The notes below the pieces were generated by a model that was given only the letters and a program-made list of their open reading frames with translations, was not told the origin of the DNA and did no database searches. From positions 95,283,001 to 95,347,000 of the forward strand of contig CM032228.1 of assembly GCA_019009955.1 (NCBI GenBank): a stretch of DNA of 64,000 bases, in the 5' to 3' direction. A program made the translations under genes and the position numbers. Positions 48,174-58,900 of the stretch are shown piece after piece. Position 1 is the stretch's first letter. Each line of letters opens with the position of its first letter. This DNA is from Riptortus pedestris. Lineage: Eukaryota; Arthropoda; Insecta; Hemiptera; Alydidae.

Positions 48174-48689
48174 ATATTTGATAACAGAAATTATTTGTTA
48201 ATGTTTTCGAACAACGGATACCGGAAATTCACAGATGAAAAGTAAAGAATGATATCATTTAACCCTCCCACGTTATCAAAAATAAATTTTGCCTAATCAT
48301 TTTCATAATATACTTGAGTAATGAGTGTAGAATGTAGTTTTAATAAAATACACAAAAATGACACAAAATGGCAATAGTAGCTTCAATATCACCCACCTTA
48401 TCGGGTTTACTATACAAATCTACTAATGCAGCTGCTTCTGATATTCGTTATGCGTTTTAGGGAAAGGAACCCATATTAACCTTGTTCGAGCAAAGTGCAA
48501 AATTACTATATGTACTTATGACTCAAAACTTCTTTTATTGAGAGATGGAAAGTAGAGGAAAGAGTTTGTTGGCCCGCATAATTAACAAATTTAAATAATT
48601 CGGGAGTTATTTAGCTGTACTCATTCCCATTCTCATGGATTTAAAATTTAAAAGGTTCTTTGACTTAGTATATACTCAATAGCTTCAGG
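48172..48689. other. Unassigned AT-rich sequence
   Basis: Nothing recognised. Confidence 0.45.
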
Positions 48690-48855
48690 ATTCTCTGCGA
48701 GTGCCGGGAAAACGGATAGAATTGGAACCTTGATGTGCTGTAACCGCACAGCTTAATAAATGTGAGTGTAAGATTCCCAGTCTTGGGCCTGGTGTCTATT
48801 ATACGGTGATAAGGGGCTTCTACTCACTAGACTACCACATCTCCCGCATCTTGTT
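48690..48855 (-). repeat. Possible older tRNA-derived SINE
   Basis: The minus strand has an A-box-like TGTGGTAGTCTAGTGAGTAG near 48848-48829 and a B-box-like AAGGTTCCAATTCTATCCG near 48734-48716, then a GGCACTCG block, as in many tRNA-derived SINE heads. Box spacing is larger than in a tRNA, so an insertion or misidentification is possible. Confidence 0.35.
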
Positions 48856-50737
48856 ACCTTCCACAAATACACGATACTCAAACCAATAGTTCCTTTATCA
48901 TTAATTCGCTATATGGAAAGATCTTTCTAGGCATATTTAAAATATTTATTGGTAAAAGTCTTTTTGACTTGTTTTTTAGTAACTTAAATTTCTATGAACT
49001 TTTTTTTTTAATTCAAGCCTTTTGAACATATGTTCTTTTTTATGTAGACCTGTATAATTGGTCGAAATAAGTAAGTTTATTTCCTGAAAACTAAAAACCA
49101 AATTTTAATTCTATACTCAATCATTTTTTCCATGTCTGCCCATGTGTGTGCTTCTAGTGTTGTAACATTTTTTCTGTAGTTTGTTCTCTAATGAGAGGAT
49201 AGAAATATCGTCCCTTCCCGGTAAAGTTGTTGGAAGTGAAGAATATTGTGTACTTGGAGAGAAATAAAACCCTTTAATTCTTCAAAAGTTTTTTATCTCA
49301 GTGCTACGAAGACAGCGGGGGAGATTGGTAAATAAAGAAAGTGATTTGTTCCCTTCATTTGCTATCTTTCCCAGTGAGCGAATACAAGTAACTCTGAAGA
49401 TGGTGACGATAGTCTTCGAATGCGCTAAACGCTGAAATAAAAACTTGTGAAGAATCAGACGTTTTTTCTCTCCAAGCAAATATCGTCCCCTTTTATGAGG
49501 TTTCCAGAGAAGTTTGATTTAACGGAGACGTAAAATGTTACGTTTATGATAAATCGTAAAAAGTTATATGAATTGTCTTATTCATTTAGTGCATTTTTCT
49601 CATATTACTGTGTTTTCCATAATTCGTATTTCTACCTCCCTCACTCCTGCATATGTAACCTTCATTCGAAGCTATCATATGACTCAAATTTTCTCAGGTT
49701 AAACTTCAATATTTTTTTTTTACTTAAAAACTTTTTGCATCGTAGCAAATGGAGCTTTGGGAAGTTTTGTTTCAAAGCTGGCCGACATTGAATAGGGTAT
49801 AACGAAATCATCTATAATCGAAATATATATATATATGTGGTTTTGCTATGAGGGATATAGGTGGCTGGTATACGTGTTGGATAAAGGTGCGGGGTTTGAA
49901 GGATAAATGGTTCTAGGGCTAAAGGCAGAGAAGCTTCCGCTGAGTGGAAAGGTTCTACTTCCCTTTCCCATGGGATTGGGACCCCAGAAACCAAACCACA
50001 GCCTACCATCCCAAGCCCAAACCACACACCACTATCTTAGGGATATATCAGGATTCATTTAGAAGGAAAAGGCACACCCTCCTCTACCATCTCAAAGCCA
50101 TCTCCTTTATTAGTTCATTTCCTCAAATGTGTCCCTTCGTTTGGCTACTCTTCCAGTTTTCACACATTAGCAGGAGATTTGTTTGGAGATGTATCCTCCT
50201 TATTCTTGAGCTAAATTGTTCTATAAGAGATTTAATTATGGACTGTTTAAGGTTCTAGTGGCAATAAAAATAATATTGCATCCAAAACTATTGAAATCTA
50301 TTGTAGCTCTTTAAGTTAGTGATTTAATAGCTAGTCACATTGGAAAATAATTAAATATTGTTCCAATACCCTCCAAATGAATATAAAATTGTATCGTGCA
50401 AGAACTGTACTGAAAGATAAATTAAATAATTTAGGTTCTAACAATTTACTTAAAAACTATCAATATATATTATGAACTACACTTTCTAAAATATTGCATA
50501 TTGGAAGAGGTTCTCATAATAATATTAATAAAATAATAAAATATGCTAGGAGACCATGGAGTCAATTCTTCATTATAAAAAGAAAAAAGAACTTAGGCAG
50601 GTTATAAATAAGTATACAATATATTGCGAATTGTTTTAAGTAATTTAGAACGATGAAAATATCCTTGTAAAATTAAACATGTTTGCTGATATGAAATTTG
50701 TCGAACATTACCTGTAATTGAACGCAAGAGCGTGGTG
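48856..50737. other. Unassigned sequence
   Basis: No gene supported. Short frames at 49546-49791 and 49812-50258 show no domains. The 49860-50120 segment is less AT-rich but unrecognised. Confidence 0.4.
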
Positions 50738-50793
50738 AGGTGTCAAAAAAAGTCCACGCTAGTAAGAACTAGCGTGGACTTTTTTTGACACCT
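50738..50793. repeat. Perfect 26-bp hairpin with AAGA loop
   Basis: AGGTGTCAAAAAAAGTCCAC continuing GCTAGT (50738-50763) pairs base for base with 50768-50793 across a 4-nt loop. No mismatch in 26 pairs implies a very recent origin, or strong constraint. No gene lies beside it. Confidence 0.95.
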
Positions 50794-51231
50794 GGACGTT
50801 AGCAATTCTTTTAAACAACTAAGGATACTCGGGTGAATAATCAACAGGATACTACCATTATCTAACTAGAACTTGGACTTGGATATATATTTAGTGAGCA
50901 GCTGCTCTAAATTCACTAAGTAAATTCCATTAACCCCGACGGAACCAAAGAATCAATTTCAGAATTCAGTTTAATAGTTAACACATTAGCTTAAATATCA
51001 GTGATAAAGGTATATTATTAATATAATTAATAACGTGCATTCACCCAAAAAATTTAATCATAAATCAAATGAAATAATACACTTATTGAAAATAGCAAAT
51101 GTAAAATGCCCCTGCATAATTTATTTTATTAGAAAATCAATATACGGGAAATACGAATATGTTACAGTATTCCTTAACATAATCAGTCTTACATAAAACA
51201 AAAAGTTAAAAAAGACAGACTAGATAAAATA
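50794..51231. other. Unassigned AT-rich sequence
   Basis: Nothing recognised. Confidence 0.45.

Positions 51232-51299
<68 letters not shown>
51232..51299. repeat. (TA)n tract
   Basis: About 68 bp pure TA. Confidence 0.97.
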
Positions 51300-51301
<2 letters not shown>

Positions 51302-51329
51302 AACAGAAAAATTATTTCAGAAGATTAAA

Positions 51330-51689
51330 AACTCTGACTAAGCAGATTTCCAACTAGTCGCGACTAGCACAGAATCTCTTCTCACCATCTATTCTCCATT
51401 TCTCAAAGAGTAAAAAGCCAATGTAAACAAGAGTTTAAATGTAAGCAGGACTTGAGATGTTCAGAGACTGAGGTTCTTATAGCGAAATCGGGCGAGTATA
51501 ATTCAGGGATTTAGAAAAGGATGGAACGAAATCAATAAAAACTTGGTTAATAATCGAGTTGGTTATGCAACAATAGTTGTAGACAATTAAAACAGATGTG
51601 ATGTTGACTTGGAATAACGTGTTTCATAACATAATTGGTTATTGGTAATATGAGATTAAAGAAGAGGGTGTGGGTTTCTTTAAGGCTGA
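51330..51689 (+). mobile_element. Family B fragment (5' part, decayed)
   Basis: ACTAAGCAGATTTCC is kept. Downstream blocks (AAAACTTGGTTAATAATCGAG, TTGTAGACAATTAAAAC) resemble the B centre with heavy divergence. Confidence 0.45.
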
Positions 51690-51929
51690 AAACAAAAAAA
51701 TTGCATATATCTCACTTAATATTCCAGATACAGGATATATATATATATATAGACAGTGACACTATCAGTGTAATACTGTGAGTAGTAATACTTAACCAAG
51801 AGTATTGTGCATTGTGTAATAAATCGTGCAGTGAAAAACTGTGAAACTTCTGTGTGTTTAATTTTGCAATCCAAAAGAACTCTTATTATCAACGTTTATT
51901 AATGTTTTTGTAATAAAAACATAAAAATA

Positions 51930-51984
<55 letters not shown>

Positions 51985-52275
51985 AACAACATTTAAAGGA
52001 AATTATATTTGCAATTCAACAAGTTTTATCGTTTCTTCGATCAGACGTTTAATAGTGGAGGTATTTTGTAGTTTTCAATATGCCCTCTCCTAACACCCCC
52101 CCCCCCCGTTGTCCGATTTACGATTTGCATAGTGTCACTTGATTTTTTTTTTTACCCAAAATGTTTATCCGTCGAGTTTGGTAACGATCAAACAGATATT
52201 GCGATCGCTAGAGAATTTCTTGAAAATCGTGTCATGAGTACAACTTCAACAGCAGATTTTCCTGACGGGGAATTG
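51690..52275 (+). mobile_element. Family B element, copy 9, interrupted by a C repeat
   Basis: ATATCTCACTTAATATTCCAG at the left, then TA tract, C insertion (51755-51930), TA tract (51936-51977), then ATATTTGCAATTC, the TTCTTCGATCAGACG block, a poly-C run at 52098-52109, GAGTTTGGTAACGATCAAAC and CGTGTCATGAGTACAAC. The palindrome is degraded (GATTTTCCTGACGGGGAATT). Confidence 0.7.
51755..51930 (+). repeat. Leader-like repeat family C, copy 3 (inserted in B)
   Basis: Runs from AGACAGTGACACTATCAGTG to GTAATAAAAACATAAAAAT. It is highly similar to copy 1. It starts abruptly, without the promoter part seen at 34.8 kb, and is flanked on both sides by TA tract of the host B element. That fits retroposition of a transcript or a truncated mobile unit. 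Confidence 0.65.
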
Positions 52276-52307
52276 TTCTGAATTTAATTGTGGCTTTACT
52301 AGTAATG

Positions 52308-52323
52308 TCTGCGCGCGCGCGCT
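52308..52323. repeat. Short (GC)n run
   Basis: GCGCGCGCGCGC with a CTCTCT extension. Alternating GC can adopt Z-DNA. Its presence in AT-rich DNA is unusual. Confidence 0.8.
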
Positions 52324-52826
52324 CTCTAGTATTTCATATTTGATATGTAAATCTTAACATGGAACTAAATGCGAATAGGATCAGACTGACCATCCAATAA
52401 GTCTAGTCGAACTGCTTTATGGGTACTTGTACTTTTCTACATCCTTCTTGTGATGTCTTTGTATACGAGCACTAAAGAATAGTGAGCCTGAACGTCCTAC
52501 ATTTATAGAAAAAAAATATAAAAATTGGAGGAAGTGGTATTTGTGTGAAGAGGAGAAGGAAGAATGTGATAGAGGTGGAGCGAGCTAACCCCCCTGAAAG
52601 CCAGTGCAGAGTGAGGCCAGCGACGAGTTGCCAGACATGACCTCCATACTTCCCATTCCACGGATGGAACCCGAATACTTATAGAGCCCAGCTAGTCATG
52701 CGTCATCACTGACCCCCACCCCAACCACTACTTTTATTCTGTCCCTGAACTGTAACTTACTTAGTACTTCAATTACACAAAACCAAAAAAAAAAAACATA
52801 AAAAAAGATAATATTTAAGAAGCAGG
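52324..52826. other. Unassigned sequence
   Basis: 52560-52745 is GC-balanced and unique-looking with no coding support. Confidence 0.4.
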
Positions 52827-53290
52827 GCTGCGTAAACTAAGCAGATTTTCCCACGTTCTAAAGTGAAACACTGGTAATCACATCCACCATGAATTCTCTA
52901 TTTCTAGGAAAAAGCCGATGATTATAAATGGGAGTTAACTTAATGCTGAAAAGAAGAATGTACGAATAACTCGTAATATTTGTAAGCGTTGAACTTTATC
53001 TCACATGGTAAACCTAGAGTGGCGAGTTCGATTCTCGCCTGGGCAAAGGAAATTATTTAGTGACGAAATTCATTAAATAACATCCTAAATTCCCACCCTG
53101 GCTAGAAACGGGTGGTAACCTGTAGATAACCCGTCCCAATTAGCCTCAGTTGCAAAAAGTGGACGTTAATAAATAAAAATAGTAATAATATTTGTATTAC
53201 GAGAAAAGGTGTAGAACAACAATTGTAGAGCATGAATGTAACAAGATTTTTTCAATAACGTTTTTCGATCCGGAAAATATATGTAATGGC
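52827..53290 (+). mobile_element. Family B fragment, decayed, split by a SINE
   Basis: GGCTGCGTAAACTAAGCAG marks the B 5' end. The interior resumes after the SINE with AGAACAACAATTGTAG and TTTTTCGATCCGG. The SINE and its duplication divide it. Confidence 0.55.
52985..53185 (+). mobile_element. SINE family D, 5'-truncated copy
   Basis: Begins AGCGTTGAACTTTATCTCAC inside the tRNA-like part and continues with GAGTTCGATTCTCGCC (B box), body and GTGGACGTTAATAAAT tail. It is flanked by an exact 11-bp duplication, TAATATTTGTA (52974-52984 and 53186-53196). It is closest to the copy at 54.9 kb. Confidence 0.88.
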
Positions 53291-54253
53291 CAAAGCTCAC
53301 AAAAACATGAGCGAGTTTAAGACCATAAAGAACTATACAGAGCGGGATCTTTAGATGTGTCTAATAGCGGGCAAAATCACGGCTCGCTTCTCGTTAAAAG
53401 GTTGACCATCTGAATGATCTTATCTAATTAAGTGAATAGATCCAATAAAATTTTGACATTTTCGCCGAATCCACCGTTCATGAAATCATGGGAATAGTAA
53501 GCGTAGACAAACTGTGAAATGCTTTGTTAACGTAAAATGAAACTGCTGGATGATTTTTAGTTTATCAACGAGTTCCATCGGACCACCTGATCTATTGTAG
53601 TGGTTGTTGAATGATTTTTCTTAAACCCACTTTGGAATGTGGATAATCACGCTTTAAAAACAACTTAAGCTCTTGTAGAGCACAATTTAACATACAAACA
53701 CAACTCTAGACAGAGATTAGTCAGTAGTATGATACATATGAATTTTTGTTTATTTGCTTTAATTACAGGAAGTGCAATATTTAGTTCCAACATTGATAGG
53801 ATGATTCCTGGGTCATAGATGTCATTTGTGATATCAAAGAAATTGAGTTGATAGCATTCCGATTAGTGCTCTACCATTTCCTAGGAACTTCCACAGATCC
53901 TAGTGCAGAATTTTATGTTTAGAAGACTATTATATGGCACCCGTTCATCAAGTGGGTGATTGTAATGATGTAAACGTCAAGTTCTATACGTTATGTTGGA
54001 TTACTACGACTTGATTATTGACTTTTGACCAAATACATCAACTATATTTGCATAGAAACTCGTGTGTTTGGACTTTGAACGGACGCTACATAAATGTCCG
54101 CTTTCGAATTAGTTCAAACATTATATCTTTTAAGATATAAAATGTTCAAAAAAGAGGACATCTCTGGTTCAGTAGTTATCTCTACGAAGAACTTGAAGAG
54201 TTGGCATGACATCTACAAAAATTTAAATGTTTTAAAAACCTCGCCCATATGTT
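53291..54253. other. Unassigned AT-rich sequence
   Basis: Nothing recognised. Confidence 0.45.
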
Positions 54254-54600
54254 GTGATGAGAATTACAAATGAAGGAAAATCTTTTATTATTATTGTTCG
54301 CGGAAGAATCAAGTCCGCGAAGAGAGAAGCAGGCGCGCGACATCGATGTCGTCATCTACCGTCCACTCATCCTTGCTTTGGACTGGGGACCTCGCTGCCA
54401 GCGTATCCAGCCACGAGGGGGACCGACAGGAAAGGGCAAGAAGACGGGAACAAGATGGAGTCTAGTGCGGCAAGTAAAAGGAGCTCTCTCATCATCGAGG
54501 TGAAAACCCCCCTCAAAATGCACGAATAGGCGTAAAAGCGGGCGATGAAGCGGGGAAGAACCAAGAAGGAGAAGAAAAAAGGACAATAAATAAAGTGAGT
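54254..54600 (+). other. GC-rich patch, possibly a LINE 5' region
   Basis: This is one of the most GC-rich parts of the window (CGCGAAGAGAGAAGC..., several CpGs), with overlapping open frames on both strands up to 91 codons, none with a domain. An ATG at 54453 opens MESSAASKRSSL, which could be the start of the LINE ORF1 that is recognisable from ~55.4 kb. That link is inference only. A GTGAGT near 54594 could be a splice donor. Confidence 0.25.
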
Positions 54601-54940
54601 ACTCACATTTATATCAAAATTCGTCACACATGGAAGCCAACTGACATAAACCCAATAATGGGCATCACCACAGCAACCAGCTCCACCACCAGTTCCAACC
54701 AACTCACAGCAGCTCACCAATTGGAACATTATTAGATTTTAAAAGATCAACAATTTCATTTTATTATTTGTTCTCATTATTATTGATGTCACTACATTAT
54801 ATTCTATTATATCCATCCATGCTTTATAATTTACACCCCCCCCCTTTTACTATACAGTCCACTCTCTCAAATTCAAAAATGGGGCGAAGGGGCATCTCCC
54901 TTTACATCTTTTTATGGGAAGCCTATTCGATCCCCAAACA
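54601..54940. other. Unassigned sequence
   Basis: Nothing recognised beyond short open frames. Confidence 0.4.
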
Positions 54941-55164
54941 ATTATTATTATTATTTATTAACGTCCACTTTTTGCAACTCAGGCTAATTGGTTATCTACA
55001 GGTTACCACCCTTTTCTAGCCAGGGTGGAATTTTAGGATGTTATTTAATGAATTTCGTCACTAAATAATTTCCTTTGCCCAGGCGAGAATCGAACACGCC
55101 ACTCTAGGTTTACCATGTGAGATAAAGGTCAACGCTTTAACTCGCATGGCCAACCTGAGCCCCC
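54941..55164 (-). mobile_element. tRNA-derived SINE, family D (full-length)
   Basis: The minus strand reads GGGGCTCAGGTTGGCCATGCG (A-box region), then a GTGTTCGATTCTCGCC B box, the body, AAAAGGGTGGTAACCTGTAG and an AACGTTAATAAATAATAATAAT tail type. No clear flanking duplication. Confidence 0.85.
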
Positions 55165-55379
55165 GAAAATCTATTAGAGCCCCTTCTTAATTGAAAAATG
55201 ACTCATAAAATATGGTGAACAAATCATGAAGAACGTACGTTCCATCAATACAATCTCTCTTTAAGATGTCATAAGTCATTAGATTTTTGAAAAGGGGTAT
55301 TCTTCTGCTCTGCAATTGATGATTTGTCTGATGCCCCAATTCTTGAAGAATTAAAAAATGGAAAACTGTAACATATACG

Positions 55380-55992
55380 AAGAATAGTGCTGAAAACAAA
55401 GAAGAATAAACGGTCCATATTCGTTGCGATATTTGATAGCCCGAACCTGCCAGAGAAACTGATGTAGGTAGTTATTCCTTGAGTAAATATTTCACCCTTC
55501 ATAACAAGACCCTTTCGCTGCTTTCGATGCTACAGCCTTTGGCATCTGACTCATAGCTGCAAGAAGCCTAGTGTATGCAAGAATTGTTGTTGTAAGAGCT
55601 AGTCATGTAGGAACCTGTGGTACACCGAAGTGTTGCCTGTGTTCACCCATCGAGATTGCCCCGATTACCAACGCGAATGTGCAATTCATATGATAGCAGT
55701 TATCCTATATCGAAACGAAGAAGAGATGTCTTCTACTCCATCTTCGACTACAAGGAAAAATATATCATCAGTGCTTAGAGAAAAAACCAAATTGAAGGTA
55801 TTAACGACATCAGGTAAAAAGATTGAATGTAAATTAAGCTCTGAAAACTATGATAGAAACGATCGCCAATCCACATCCAGTAAATCAAACGACTGCCAGA
55901 GTGAAGAAAATTCAATCTCCAAGCTTCTAAATGCCTTTGAGGAAATTGAAATTCGTTTATCACCTCTAGAAAACACTATTCTCAAAGAATAA
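55380..55992 (+). pseudogene. LINE ORF1 (gag-like) with zinc knuckles, broken
   Basis: The frame reads VNISPFITRPFR and then a perfect CX2CX4HX4C knuckle, CFRCYSLWHLTHSC (55519-55560), followed by CKNC of a second knuckle that is cut by a stop at 55600. A third knuckle is split by an indel: KCCLCS in one frame, THRDCPDYQREC in another (from about 55646). The rest to 55992 is a low-complexity Ser/Lys/Glu-rich tail. ORF1 proteins of I-type LINEs bind their RNA; this copy cannot be made intact. Confidence 0.8.
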
Positions 55993-55993
55993 A

Positions 55994-57600
55994 GTGCCAC
56001 TTCATGAAGGAGTTGAAAAAAAAAATAATGGAAAGAACATAGAGCCGACTGAAGAAATAATATCATGGATACCAGAAAACATTTCATCCCCTTCTGCTCT
56101 TTTGCTTCGAATCAACTCCAAAGTAACAAGACAATCACTGAAAAAGACGGTTTACATATTACATCAAAACAGAGTGACAAAGTGCTTCCTAAACCTAGAA
56201 AAACACCTAGAACGAGAACTACTTATTCTCAATTACAAAGGTGTAAGAAGGTCAACATATTTACGTATTTATATCTCATTTGTGCATATTTTTCCGATGA
56301 GCACATCGTCAGTACTCCAATGGAATATAAATGGTTATTACCAACACTTACCAGATTTGAATAATCTCCTTCAGGGTAATAACTTCGTCGTTCTTGCTCT
56401 CCAAGAAATACATCTTTCTCTCTTTTTAGAAAAGATTGTTAAATAGGAGGGAAAAACTGTGAGGCGTTGCAGTTCTTGTAAAAGATAATTTTATTTTTTT
56501 AACCCAATTTGGCTTTTAACAGCCCTCCAAGCAGTTTCTGATTCAGTTTACTTGCCATTGCGTGTAACCATTTGCTCTCTATACCTTCCACCCAAGGAAC
56601 CTATTGACACCCAATTACTAACTGACTTACTGGCCCAACTATTTTTTTCATCCTCCTATTAGGAGACTTCAATACACAAGGAAGCATGTGGGGAGGTCCC
56701 CAAACACAAAAAGGAAAAATACTAAGGAACTCCTTTGAAAATAACGACTTGGTGACGCTTAATGCTAAGACCCCGACTCACTTATGCCCACAGACAGGCA
56801 CTCATCAGCCAGGAAAAGTACTTTAAAAATGCTAAGAATCCACACATAACACGGATCTCAGGCTAGCAACGGGTGCATTTCGGGGCTTGGGTTGGCTGTG
56901 CGGGTTAGGGCGTTGGTCCTAATCTTTCATGACAGACCTAGAGTGGCGGGTTCGAATCCCGCCCTGGGCAGTAGAAATTTATTTAATGACGGACTCATTA
57001 AATAAACTCCTTATTCCCACCCTGGCTAGAAAAGGATGGTAACCTGTAGATAACCCGTCCCGATTAGCCTAGTAGCATAAAGTGGACGTAAAATAAAAAA
57101 AAAATAAATTAAAAAAACGGGTGCATTTCGAACAAGCCCAATAGCCAGCCTTTGTGTTGAACCAAATAAATTGCCATTGGAGTAGAGACGAATGCTATTG
57201 CCCTTACATTATTCTCTCATATCTAAAATCTTAAACTCTCACTGCACCCCTAAAAACTCCGATAAACCTACAACACTGAAGTATAATACAAACCCTTCTA
57301 GAGTACACCCTTTACCAATCCAATTCCCCAAAAACACACACACAACACTTCTACTCAAACAACAAATATTTACACAAAATATATTAAAACATATTATCCT
57401 TGGAAAACTGACAAACTGAACTTACTGGACTTAACACTAACACAGTGCTCTAAAACTAATCCGACTTTTTACTTTTTACCTCTCTATTAATGTGCAAGGA
57501 ATAGGACCTATTTATTTACACCGGACGGATATGTTGGCTCATCTAACTTTTAAATAATGCTGCTGATGAGACAAGCATATTTACAGCTTAGATTGAAGAC
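55994..57600 (+). pseudogene. LINE ORF2 remnant: endonuclease, no reverse transcriptase
   Basis: LQWNINGYYQHLPDL and VLALQEIHL mark the start of an APE-type endonuclease. LPLRVTICSLYLPP and LLGDFNTQGSMWGGP (56657-56700, holding the conserved GDFN) follow after frameshifts. From 56860 the text is RLATGAFRTSPIASLCVEPN, which matches IATGAFRSSPVESLC of the intact copy after its reverse transcriptase. Thus about 500 codons containing the YADD catalytic site are deleted. Many stops are present. Weak RNase H sequence (LFTPDG) ends the recognisable part. Confidence 0.8.
56882..57115 (+). mobile_element. tRNA-derived SINE, family D (full-length, in a LINE)
   Basis: Starts GGGGCTTGGGTTGGCTGTGCG, carries a perfect GGTTCGAATCC B box, the D body and a tail GTGGACGTAAAATAAAAAAA. 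It is flanked by an exact 14-bp duplication, AACGGGTGCATTTC (56868-56881 and 57116-57129). It is about as clean as the copy at 45.9 kb and is younger than the LINE it interrupts. Confidence 0.93.
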
Positions 57601-57739
57601 CTGAAACCTAAGATAGACAACATAGCTGAAACTACGGCCCCAGACATTATAATTGCCCTGACTCTCTTAGCTCTTTACATTAATTATTATTAAACATATA
57701 TAGTTTACATCCACTCATTTAGTTTCATATGTTTTGCTT

Positions 57740-57996
57740 GGGTTTGGTTATCTTAGGGTGTACAATATGAAGCGTCACAAATTCTTTTTTGGGTGGATGA
57801 TTTGGCGAGTTTTTCTACTTCTGTGATTTGTCTGAAGTTAGTATGTTCATGTAAGCAGCAAATTGTTATTTTTTTATTTAGTATTAGGATTTGTGTTATA
57901 TGAGCGCATAACACAAATCCAAACCCTAAAAAAAATAATTAGGTACTGCTTACATGAACATACATTCACATTGTACACACTAAGATAATCGAACCC
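57740..57996. repeat. 257-bp fold-back with a 69-nt one-sided bulge
   Basis: Right arm 57906-57996 pairs with 57841-57903 plus 57740-57771. Paired blocks are GTATGTTCATGTAAGCAG / CTGCTTACATGAACATAC, GGATTTGTGTTAT / ATAACACAAATCC and, at the outside, TTATCTTAG / CTAAGATAA with TGTACAAT / ATTGTACA. The left arm contains an extra 57772-57840. A B element begins 4 bp beyond. Confidence 0.85.
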
Positions 57997-58000
57997 AACA

Positions 58001-58430
58001 AAAAAAAGTCCGTCACGCAGGGGCTGCGTAAACTAAGCAGATTTCCCGCGTGAAGCTATACAATAGAGAAATTTCTATACGAGAGCCGAACAGTTACGGC
58101 CGAACTAGCTTTTGGCCTGAAACGTTCGTTATCGGCCCACATTTAATAAAAATGCAAATATCTCGGTTAATATTCAAGATAGAGAATAAACGTATAGAGC
58201 AATATTTATAGTAAATTTAATTTGCAATAAGGTTTGTTCTATACAAATTTATGATCCGACGTATGGTAACGGAGATATTACAAATTTTCAAAAAACCTCC
58301 CCTCTAAACCACTCCTCACCCTGGACCGATTTCAGCCGTTAACGAACTTAATCTTTCTTTTTACATAAAACGAAAAATATCGAGTTTGGTAACGATTAAA
58401 TAATAATTGCGACCGCTAGAGTGGTAACAG

Positions 58431-58472
<42 letters not shown>

Positions 58473-58599
58473 CAGTTTCGATCGGACCTCATTTTCGTCA
58501 TCTCCTGGGTAGGATCGATGGACATTTGAAGAAAAATTTCGAAAATCACGTCATGAGTACAACCTCAATAGCTGATTTCCCTTAAAGGAAATCTGCTAA
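58001..58599 (+). mobile_element. Family B element, copy 7 (complete)
   Basis: Starts AAAAAAAGTCCGTCACGCAG and ends GGAAATCTGCTAA, with subterminal repeats and a near-perfect terminal palindrome (CCTTAAAGG). TA tract at 58434-58469. No coding frame. Confidence 0.87.
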
Positions 58600-58900
58600 T
58601 ATGATACTAAATGCTTGGCAGAAAACTTGGTTTGCCACTATTGACATCAAAATAAAAAATTCTATTCAAGATTATTTTTTACTTTTCAAAAGGCATGTGC
58701 GACAGTAGCTTTCACCTTTTTGTAGGCTATTAACTTTGATCTATGTGGATGTCGTTTAAATTTCATTAGTGTGTGGCACATTTTCACCCAACTTTCTTTG
58801 TTCCACCAAATACAGGAGTGTATTTTATCATCAAATTGCTTTAATCGGTAATGCATTGATTTCTGTTGTAGAATAGACTTCAATGATATTAATTGGTCTA
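58600..58900 (-). pseudogene. LINE ORF2 linker fragment (between EN and RT)
   Basis: The minus-strand frame 58883-58686 reads SILQQKSMHYRL, then IWWNKESWVKMCHTLMKFKR, HPHRSKLIAYKKVKATVAHAF. The WWN(K/E)E motif followed by a basic K/R-rich helix is the hallmark of the segment linking endonuclease and reverse transcriptase in I/R1-type LINEs. Neither neighbouring domain is recognisable. It is a truncated, eroded relic cut by B copy 7. Confidence 0.7.

Larger units (their letters stand above)
55250..57600 (+). mobile_element. Two-ORF I-type LINE, decayed and internally deleted
   Basis: Ordered remnants are ORF1 (gag-like, zinc knuckles near 55519-55680), the ORF2 endonuclease (56310-56830), then a jump directly to the post-RT region (56860 onward) and an eroded RNase H start near 57520. 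The reverse transcriptase is missing through an internal deletion near 56840. A SINE is inserted at 56882-57115. Confidence 0.8.

Noticed and set aside
54254..54729. Overlapping open frames up to 120 codons on both strands
   Set aside because: GC-rich composition reduces stop codons on both strands and no domain is recognisable. Kept only as a possible LINE 5' region.
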